From CAYJMQ01 sp964371555 (lineage in GTDB: Bacteria > Bdellovibrionota > JACOXK01 > 2-02-FULL-40-11): DNA of 14,763 nt. Shown one piece after another: positions 1-4,137 of this stretch (position 1 is the stretch's first letter; each line of letters opens with the position of its first letter). Where the stretch lies: the NCBI GenBank assembly GCA_964371555.1, contig CAYJMQ010000048.1, positions 1 through 14,763 on the forward strand. Reading direction: 5' to 3'. The notes below the pieces were generated by a model, which did no database searches, was not told where the DNA came from, and was given only the letters and a program-made list of their open reading frames with translations. The translations under genes were made by a program, and so were the position numbers.

Positions 1-295
1 TCACAATCAAATAGATATAAATCTGCGTGAGCCCCGGTGAGAGGAATAACAGAAAAATTCCCAACGCCATTAGAATATGAGAAATAATCAAAGTCCTCTT
101 CAATGAATAATCTTTGATCAATCGACAGAGCAGATTCGAAAATAAAAAAGAAGGGAGTGTTTGAATAAGAAATGTCCACGGAACATGATGGCTGCCGTAT
201 TTTTCCTGGACAAAAAGAGCAATACCCAGATAAGTTACCCAGCTTCCAAAACTCCCAAAAAATCTCGACAAATATAAACTGTAATCTGTTCTCAT
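1..295 (-). CDS. MFS transporter, N-terminal fragment (runs off window)
   Basis: This is an open frame of 98 codons from an ATG at 295 to the window edge with no stop. The translation begins MRTDYSLYLSRFFGSFGSWV and has two hydrophobic stretches (about residues 13-27 and 70-95) separated by a short basic loop containing RLIKDYSLKR. That is the usual layout of the first helices of a major facilitator superfamily permease (helix 1, helix 2-3 loop with basic residues, helix 3). The start codon overlaps the stop of the upstream DUF6445 gene as ATGA, so it is translated as the last visible gene of the peptide/oxygenase cluster. No Shine-Dalgarno of its own is visible, which fits translational coupling. 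By position it is a candidate exporter of the cluster product. The substrate cannot be read from 98 residues, and another multi-helix permease family is possible. Confidence 0.7.
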   Translation of the reverse strand, partial: MRTDYSLYLSRFFGSFGSWVTYLGIALFVQEKYGSHHVPWTFLIQTLPSFLFSNLLCRLIKDYSLKRTLIISHILMALGIFLLFLSPGLTQIYIYLIV

Positions 296-906
296 GATGT
301 TTTTTCGTTAAAAAAGAAATTCTGTGTCAATCTCCCATCCTGTATATCTCTCCCAAACGCATTCGTATGCGCGTGAAAGAGTTCATTCCCCTTAAAAAGG
401 ACAAGTCTGTTGAATCTCATCCCGACAAACATCACCTCTTCCCACTTTTCGATATTGAACGTGTCCCTTCCAATAATCTGTTCTTCGAATTCATCGTAAT
501 TTTTAAATCCCAGTTCGCGGATTTGCTCTTTGACTGGAGGACCCACAAGCCCCGTCTCCCTGTGTTTATAGAAAGCGGTCCCTCCCTGACACTGGTCGTC
601 GTTATTTAAGTAGATCACCCCCGACCAATCGGCCATTCCATCCACATGAACTTTAAGCCACGATCGGCTGTCATTGATCATGACCCTGAATTTTCCAAAT
701 GTAAGCCTCTCTTCATCAATAACAATCCCGCTGCCAAGAATGGCCTCAAATTTCTCTTTTATCCCCTTTGAAACATAGGCGTAAACGCTTTGTTCGCCGG
801 GGTAATTAAGTTTTGTCACATCCTGGTAATGAACATTCAGCGCAAGCGACCTCACTGCCCCGGGATCTCTATAAAAATCATCCACGACATACAGCTTTCG
901 ATTCAT
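292..906 (-). CDS. DUF6445 family protein, putative Fe(II)/2-oxoglutarate oxygenase (copy 2)
   Basis: This 204-residue soluble protein opens with a VVDDFYRDPGAVR segment typical of DUF6445 proteins. It carries the residue pattern of a double-stranded beta-helix Fe(II)/2-oxoglutarate oxygenase: H87-x-D89 (VHVDGMADWSGVIYLN), a distal histidine at H178 in FHAH, and an arginine at R192 in GRLTQNFFF placed about where 2-oxoglutarate is bound. A GGTAFYKH segment (108-115) lies between them. It is a clear paralogue of the gene immediately upstream, with the same motifs at nearly the same positions. Its ATG overlaps the upstream stop as ATGA and its own stop overlaps the MFS start the same way. A weak GGGAG lies upstream of the start. 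An oxygenase role is inferred from motifs; the substrate is unknown, but the neighbouring small peptide is an obvious candidate. Confidence 0.8.
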   Translation of the reverse strand: MNRKLYVVDDFYRDPGAVRSLALNVHYQDVTKLNYPGEQSVYAYVSKGIKEKFEAILGSGIVIDEERLTFGKFRVMINDSRSWLKVHVDGMADWSGVIYLNNDDQCQGGTAFYKHRETGLVGPPVKEQIRELGFKNYDEFEEQIIGRDTFNIEKWEEVMFVGMRFNRLVLFKGNELFHAHTNAFGRDIQDGRLTQNFFFNEKTS

Positions 907-1541
907 TTATTTTGTTCTCCCAACATATTTAAAAACGGAATCGTATTAAAAAAGAAGAGCTGGGTCAGCCTTGCTTTCTCAAGACTTCCATTAAATAACG
1001 GGTAACCATGAAATCTTTGCGATCCCCGAAAAAGAAGAAGTCTGTTGAACTTCATCGCAACAAAAACATCTCTTTCCCATTTGGACTCATCGAGAGAATC
1101 TTTGCGCACAACTTTTTCCTCAAATTCTCCCAAGGAACCTAATCCCAACTTTTTAAGACATTCCGCGTCCGGAGGACCCAAAAGCGCTGTTTCTTTATGC
1201 TTATAGCAAGTGGTTCCTCCTTCACAGTCTTCATCCAAAGACAAATAGACGACAGCGCTCCATTCCGCATCGTCAATATGGACAAGGGTTGACCGGGGAC
1301 AGCTCTCTGCGCTGCTTCTAAAGCGTCCAAATACGTTTTTGCTTGGATCAACTTCTATCTTATTTCCAACGATCTCTTCGAATTTTTTGATGAGCGCCCC
1401 GGTATAATAACAATGACAACTTTCCATGCCCGCATAATTGGGACTGAGCGTTTGCGGCGGATAATATTTCGCTTTTAGAGCCAGATCCCGGACACCCAAA
1501 GGATTTTCATAAAAATCATCTATAACAATGATATCTTTCAT
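903..1541 (-). CDS. DUF6445 family protein, putative Fe(II)/2-oxoglutarate oxygenase (copy 1)
   Basis: This 212-residue protein is paralogous to the downstream gene at 292-906. It starts MKDIIVIDDFYENPLGVR, then has H88-x-D90 (LVHIDDAEWSAVVYL), a GGTTCYKH segment (109-115), a conserved LGPP at 121-124, the distal H178 in RFHGY, and R191 in RLTQLFFFN. All predicted iron and 2-oxoglutarate ligands are therefore present in both copies, which argues that neither is a decaying duplicate. Copy 1 has a longer C-terminal tail (FLNMLGEQNK) and more cysteines (C42, C44, C81, C106, C112). The start ATG overlaps the upstream ORF's stop (ATGA) and only a weak GGA precedes it. Tandem paralogues suggest two successive or distinct hydroxylations. 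The oxygenase function is inferred from motif pattern and family fold, not shown. Confidence 0.8.
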   Translation of the reverse strand: MKDIIVIDDFYENPLGVRDLALKAKYYPPQTLSPNYAGMESCHCYYTGALIKKFEEIVGNKIEVDPSKNVFGRFRSSAESCPRSTLVHIDDAEWSAVVYLSLDEDCEGGTTCYKHKETALLGPPDAECLKKLGLGSLGEFEEKVVRKDSLDESKWERDVFVAMKFNRLLLFRGSQRFHGYPLFNGSLEKARLTQLFFFNTIPFLNMLGEQNK

Positions 1542-1882
1542 TGAAGTTTTTCCACTATTTTTGACAAAAGGGGTAAATCCCGCTCATGCTCGGGAGCTTC
1601 AAAAATCATTAAAGCCGCGACATGCGGTAAAAAATAATGAATAAAATTGTCGGGATCAGCTTCGTAAATGAAAGGCCAATATTGAAGAAAATATTGAACA
1701 AACCATTCTGTGGGCAAATGCGAATCCATTTTTTGAGACGATAGAAATAGTGGAAAAATAATGGCCATTTTATTTTTTTCCAAAAGAAGCGCATGAAGCG
1801 TTTCCCTGGCTATATTGATATTTTGCATGAAAGGAATGAGATCTCTGGCCTCCCCCAACCCTTTCCAGCATTTTATTTTTTC
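1538..1882 (-). CDS. Hypothetical protein, 5' end lost in scaffold gap (perhaps 3' part of the methyltransferase gene)
   Basis: An open frame of 114 codons plus stop runs out of the N gap with no start codon required on this side. It reads KIKCWKGLGEARD, then a mostly helical stretch rich in aromatic residues (WFVQYFLQYWPFIYEADPD) and a LLSKIVEKLQ C-terminus. I do not recognise a family. Its stop overlaps the start of the next gene as ATGA. The methyltransferase frame enters the gap from the other side with no stop, so the simplest reading is one gene of roughly 400 residues. That requires a true gap length of 3n+2; the 10 Ns as written put the two parts out of frame. The alternative is a separate short gene whose start lies in the gap. 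An in-frame ATG at MQNINIARE also exists but would discard good upstream coding sequence. Confidence 0.6.
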   Translation of the reverse strand, partial: EKIKCWKGLGEARDLIPFMQNINIARETLHALLLEKNKMAIIFPLFLSSQKMDSHLPTEWFVQYFLQYWPFIYEADPDNFIHYFLPHVAALMIFEAPEHERDLPLLSKIVEKLQ

Positions 1883-1892
1883 NNNNNNNNNN
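1883..1892. other. Assembly gap (10 N)
   Basis: There are ten consecutive Ns inside coding sequence of the peptide/oxygenase cluster. The written length may not be the real one. Neither the end of the methyltransferase nor the start of the following ORF can be determined across it. Confidence 0.99.
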
Positions 1893-2739
1893 TTTCTTCT
1901 CCAAAATGATTGAACTTGTGAATAAACGCAGGCCATCTCGCCCTCATCTGAAAGGTCGTCCCCTGAAATGACAGAGGTATCTCAGCCACAGGTTTCGGTT
2001 TTATGACAGGGGAGGATTTCATTTTACCCAGTCTTAATGTTTGAATGCGCAAAACCAGACGATCCCACTCCTTCAAATCAGGATGAAAATCGCCGCCGGT
2101 GATCCCGGGAAAACGATCTTTTTGAGTGGCCATGATGGTGTAATTTCTTCTGTAGGGGAGAAATCCAACGGTCTTAAAGAGACCACTCAGATGATAGAGC
2201 GTAAGATTTGTTGTTGTGTCCGCAGTTATAGGATTCAATTGAGGAGGGAGTCCCAGAGAATTGACCGCCACAATCCCATTCATCTTTAACGCGCTTTCAA
2301 GCAAGGCATAAAATCCGGGATTCGCGATCAGATCAGCATGCCCTTCTTTCGAATAGAGATCCACCCACACAATATCAAACTTTTTTCCGGGACCCCTTTT
2401 TAAATACTCAAAGGCATCGGCATGGATCGTCTCAAATTGTATGCAGGGGAAAAAAGAAGAAAATATCTTTTTGGCAGTGCGGATAGTGTCTTCATCATGG
2501 TCAACCGTAACGATTTCACACTCAGCCCCGCTCGCCAGAAAAGGACGAATGGCGGCCCCCTTCCCCAAACCCAACATCAAAATCCTCTGTTTGGAACCCA
2601 ACAATAAAGAGGGGAGGGAAAACTCATCCCAGTAATTTCCAGAAAAGACTTTGTGAGGCAAAAAATAAGATTCAAAAGAATGGGGATTCTCTTCCCCAAC
2701 GCGCTTTAAAATCGGTTCGGCTGAATTGAAATAAAACAT
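1893..2739 (-). CDS. Spermidine-synthase-like SAM-binding protein / methyltransferase, 3' end lost in gap
   Basis: The frame has 282 codons from ATG 2739 and runs into the N gap without a stop. It has a Rossmann SAM-binding core: motif I ILMLGLGKG (53-61), acidic D80 at the end of strand 2 (EIVTVDHDEDTI), D108 in HADAFEYL, and motif IV FDIVWVDLYSKEG (121-133). The arrangement, with the preceding YFLPHKVFSGNYWDEFSLPS stretch, is that of spermidine-synthase-like proteins. The aminopropyltransferase signatures GGGDG and DSSDP are replaced (LGLGKGA, VDLYSKE), so a methyltransferase-like or other SAM-dependent role is more likely than polyamine synthesis. No Shine-Dalgarno precedes the ATG (the upstream region is pyrimidine-rich) and no better in-frame ATG, GTG or TTG exists. 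It follows the 44-residue peptide gene and a terminator-like hairpin, so it probably depends on read-through. It is a plausible tailoring enzyme of the cluster. Confidence 0.75.
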
Positions 2740-2775
2740 CTTAAATAGAAAATAGGGAGGAAACAGGGGGAATAG

Positions 2776-2805
2776 AAAAGGGACCGTAGAATGTCGGCCC
2801 CTTTT
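2776..2805 (-). terminator. Terminator-like hairpin between peptide gene and methyltransferase gene
   Basis: On the minus strand an 11-bp stem AAAAGGGGCCG / CGGTCCCTTTT encloses the 8-nt loop ACATTCTA. One pair is a G.U wobble in minus-strand RNA but would be A.C in plus-strand RNA, so the hairpin fits the minus direction better. The T tract is short (TTTTCTATT). It lies just after the 44-residue peptide's stop. It could give partial termination, leaving more peptide mRNA than enzyme mRNA, or stabilise the 3' end of a processed peptide mRNA. Confidence 0.6.
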
Positions 2806-2811
2806 TAAAGT

Positions 2812-2946
2812 TTAGGCAACTTCTAAAATGGCTTCGATTTCTTCTTGCTCTTCTTTTGGCAACGGTAGTTGTGTCACGTGACAGAGCATATTGTTTTCAG
2901 AAGTCATCAAATACTTTTTTTCCTCTGAAAGAACCTCGTTATTCAT
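2812..2946 (-). CDS. 44-residue peptide, candidate precursor peptide of the adjacent cluster
   Basis: The ORF has 44 codons plus stop. It starts MNNEVLSEEKKYLMTSE, has a central NMLCHVTQLPLP segment with the only Cys (22) and His (23), and ends in an acidic, probably helical KEEQEEIEAILEVA. Its start has the strongest ribosome binding site of the cluster (AAGGAGGAG, 4-5 nt before ATG). A longer in-frame ORF extends upstream, but the next ATG would put the Shine-Dalgarno inside the coding region, so the start at 2946 is preferred. No signal peptide or membrane segment is visible. Its position is first in a unit with a SAM enzyme, two oxygenase-like proteins and a transporter, followed by a hairpin that could raise its transcript level. 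That is typical of RiPP precursor genes. No homologue is recognised and the function is inferred from context only. A small regulatory protein is the alternative. Confidence 0.65.
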   Translation of the reverse strand: MNNEVLSEEKKYLMTSENNMLCHVTQLPLPKEEQEEIEAILEVA

Positions 2947-3000
2947 ATCTCCTCCTTTTAAGAAAATATTCATGATTGCAGTTAAGATTCTGGCTGTCTT

Positions 3001-3006
3001 ACTATA
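3001..3006 (-). promoter_or_regulatory. Putative -10 box for the peptide cluster
   Basis: TATAGT on the minus strand lies about 55 bp before the peptide start and would give a leader of about 45-50 nt. No convincing -35 box is found at normal spacing. Read-through from the tRNA-Pro gene just upstream, with no clear terminator between, is an alternative source of transcription. Confidence 0.35.
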
Positions 3007-3035
3007 ACGATGAAGAAAAGTAAATAGCCTTGTGC

Positions 3036-3048
3036 AAAATCGGGGTGA
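3036..3048. repeat. 13-bp copy of the tRNA-Pro 3' end plus flank (possible attachment-site remnant)
   Basis: AAAATCGGGGTGA is found here and again at 3969-3981, where it covers the 3' end of the second tRNA-Pro gene and its downstream flank. The copy here lies 9 bp outside the first complete tRNA gene and is not part of a tRNA. It could be the outer half-site left when DNA entered at the tRNA 3' end. The match is short and includes an A run, so chance is not excluded. Confidence 0.35.
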
Positions 3049-3057
3049 CGGGAAATT

Positions 3058-3133
3058 TCGGGGTGAGTGGATTCGAACCACCGACCCCCTGCTCCCAAAG
3101 CAGGTGCGCTAAACCAGGCTGCGCCACACCCCG
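3058..3133 (-). tRNA. tRNA-Pro (TGG), copy 1
   Basis: This 76-nt minus-strand gene has a full cloverleaf: acceptor CGGGGTG/CACCCCG, D-stem GCGC/GCGC, anticodon stem CCTGC/GCAGG with loop TTTGGGA (anticodon TGG), variable GGGTC, and T-arm GGTGG-TTCGAAT-CCACT with one G.T pair. The discriminator is A and CCA is not encoded. It begins with C1 as is usual for bacterial tRNA-Pro. It is identical in sequence to the copy at 3973-4048. Its repeat-borne -10-like TAGAGA (3161-3166) is kept, but no -35 is recognisable at the expected place, so its own expression may be weaker than that of copy 2. Confidence 0.95.
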
Positions 3134-3170
3134 AAAAATAAAAACAAGTTGAGACTAAAATCTCTAACAA
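3058..3170. repeat. 113-bp direct repeat, left copy (contains tRNA-Pro copy 1)
   Basis: This segment is identical to 3973-4085. It starts exactly at the tRNA discriminator base and extends 37 bp past the tRNA 5' end, ending at TCTCTAACAA. Beyond both ends the sequences diverge completely. The two copies bracket the islet with the 172-residue exported protein gene. Confidence 0.95.
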
Positions 3171-3293
3171 TGAAAAAAAATAAAAGATTTTTAATTGGGA
3201 AGGCCAGAAAAAAACATCGCTCAAAAAATCGTCATTCTTGGACAACATTCCCCCCTAAAATCACTCATCGCAAAAAACTACCATTATTGTGAA

Positions 3294-3323
3294 TTGACAA
3301 GCAGGCCTCTCCCGTAGTAGATA
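3294..3323 (+). promoter_or_regulatory. Putative promoter for the islet gene
   Basis: TTGACA (3294-3299) is followed after 18 bp by TAGATA (3318-3323), giving a leader of about 50 nt before the start at 3381. The -35 is perfect and the -10 is moderate. It lies inside the AT-rich islet between the two tRNA copies. Confidence 0.45.
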
Positions 3324-3380
3324 TCCAATCTTCTAAGAGAATAAGAGCAACAATTTTTTATAAAAAATGAAGGAGAAAAT

Positions 3381-3899
3381 ATGAAAAAAATTTCAATATA
3401 TTTTTTTGTTTTTTTGGCTATGCTGAATCTATCTTCTGCTTTTCCGAATGATTATAAGTACTCAAATCCTGTAGATAGAGCTACCGATTGTAACCTTATG
3501 GAAAAGCTCGAAGCCATTCCCAAGATAATAGGTTTCAAGGCTGGCAATCCCAACAGCACAGATGGTTATAATAGTCAGTTTTACTTAGGACAAATTTTAT
3601 TGTTGTGGCTGCAGGCTGGTAGCGTCAAAGAATTTATCCGAGAAGTGTCAGAACAGGTTCACAATAAATCTGTCTTAAAAGCTCTTAATGAGATTATTTC
3701 TTATCTTGAGGATAACATTAGAGATGTTTCACTCAACGTACCCGGCGGCGCTGCCTATTGGAATGAGAAATTGAGAGAAATAACGGGGGTACATTTTAGG
3801 CACATCCATTCGAGTTTACGAAGTCTAACAAAATCGGTATGTGAAGCAAAAATTCCAGAAAGCTTCAATGATTGGCCCAAGCTGGAAGATAGTCGCTAA
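3381..3899 (+). CDS. Orphan exported protein of the tRNA-bracketed islet
   Basis: This 172-residue protein has a clear Sec signal peptide: MKK, a hydrophobic run IYFFVFLAML, and a likely cleavage after SSA20. The mature part contains only two cysteines, C37 and C154, which could form a disulfide in the periplasm. The middle is amphipathic and helical (about 70-113), with a VPGGAAYW segment at 120-127. There is no lipobox, no anchor and no recognised domain. The start is supported by AAGGAG 6 nt upstream. The gene is AT-rich compared with the chromosomal genes to the right and stands alone between two tRNA-Pro copies, opposite in strand to them. This suggests acquisition by transfer. I do not recognise the family, and no integrase or transposase accompanies it. 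Confidence 0.8.
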   Translation: MKKISIYFFVFLAMLNLSSAFPNDYKYSNPVDRATDCNLMEKLEAIPKIIGFKAGNPNSTDGYNSQFYLGQILLLWLQAGSVKEFIREVSEQVHNKSVLKALNEIISYLEDNIRDVSLNVPGGAAYWNEKLREITGVHFRHIHSSLRSLTKSVCEAKIPESFNDWPKLEDSR

Positions 3900-3912
3900 T
3901 TTTATTGACCGG

Positions 3913-3947
3913 CATTTTTTGGGGTGTTAGCAACTTTTCAAAAAATG
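3913..3947. repeat. AT-rich inverted repeat after the islet gene
   Basis: CATTTTTTG (3913-3921) and CAAAAAATG (3939-3947) form a 9-bp stem with a 17-nt loop, starting 13 bp after the islet gene's stop. It lacks a GC-rich stem and a following T tract, so it is only a weak terminator candidate. It could also be a recombination-related structure at the islet edge. Confidence 0.35.
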
Positions 3948-3972
3948 GTTCGGGTACTCTCTTGACAAAAAA

Positions 3973-4048
3973 TCGGGGTGAGTGGATTCGAACCACCGAC
4001 CCCCTGCTCCCAAAGCAGGTGCGCTAAACCAGGCTGCGCCACACCCCG
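3973..4048 (-). tRNA. tRNA-Pro (TGG), copy 2
   Basis: This 76-nt gene is identical to copy 1 (cloverleaf complete, anticodon TGG in loop TTTGGGA, no encoded CCA). This copy has a recognisable promoter upstream that copy 1 lacks, so it is probably the ancestral locus or at least the copy with the native 5' flank. Its 3' end is followed by a short T run (GATTTTTTG on the minus strand). Confidence 0.95.
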
Positions 4049-4085
4049 AAAAATAAAAACAAGTTGAGACTAAAATCTCTAACAA
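3973..4085. repeat. 113-bp direct repeat, right copy (contains tRNA-Pro copy 2)
   Basis: This is the perfect partner of 3058-3170. The repeat includes the tRNA, its 5' leader and the -10-like TAGAGA but stops before the -35. The repeat-to-repeat distance is 915 bp. Confidence 0.95.
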
Positions 4086-4104
4086 AGACGCTTTGTTTTG
4101 ACAA
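4076..4104 (-). promoter_or_regulatory. Putative promoter of tRNA-Pro copy 2
   Basis: On the minus strand TTGTCA (4099-4104) is followed after 17 bp by TAGAGA (4076-4081), giving a leader of about 20 nt before the tRNA. The -35 lies outside the 113-bp repeat, so only this tRNA copy has it. It overlaps the region that drives the divergent chrA gene. Confidence 0.5.
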
Positions 4105-4122
4105 TTGAAATGTATCTATACT
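4093..4122 (+). promoter_or_regulatory. Putative chrA promoter
   Basis: A good -10 box TATACT (4117-4122) lies 15 bp before the chrA ATG. TTGTTT (4093-4098) is at 18-bp spacing; the better-looking TTGACA (4098-4103) is too close at 13 bp. The implied transcript start is about 9 nt before ATG, and no Shine-Dalgarno is present, so translation may be leaderless. Confidence 0.45.
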
Positions 4123-4137
4123 AGCGTAGATTTTTGA

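Noticed and set aside
1873..1892. Methyltransferase C-terminus ending two residues after the gap
   Set aside because: The stop is reached only by reading the 10 Ns as exact length; it is an artefact of the gap.
1538..1936. ORF reading through the Ns with an N-terminus from beyond the gap
   Set aside because: The first residues come from the wrong frame of the methyltransferase gene joined through Ns; only the part after the gap is real coding sequence.
1893..2739. True spermidine synthase
   Set aside because: The GGGDG and DSSDP aminopropyltransferase signatures are not present, although the fold is similar.
2812..3081. Longer 89-residue version of the peptide ORF
   Set aside because: The extra 45 residues run through the promoter/leader and have a basic, non-conserved look; the strong Shine-Dalgarno would lie inside it, directly before the preferred start at 2946.
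2982..3248. Minus-strand ORF of 88 residues
   Set aside because: It runs straight through tRNA-Pro copy 1 and has no ribosome binding site or sensible composition.
3171..3972. Insertion sequence or integron cassette between the tRNAs
   Set aside because: No transposase or integrase ORF, no terminal inverted repeats at the repeat edges, and no attC-like site; only tRNA repeats bracket it.
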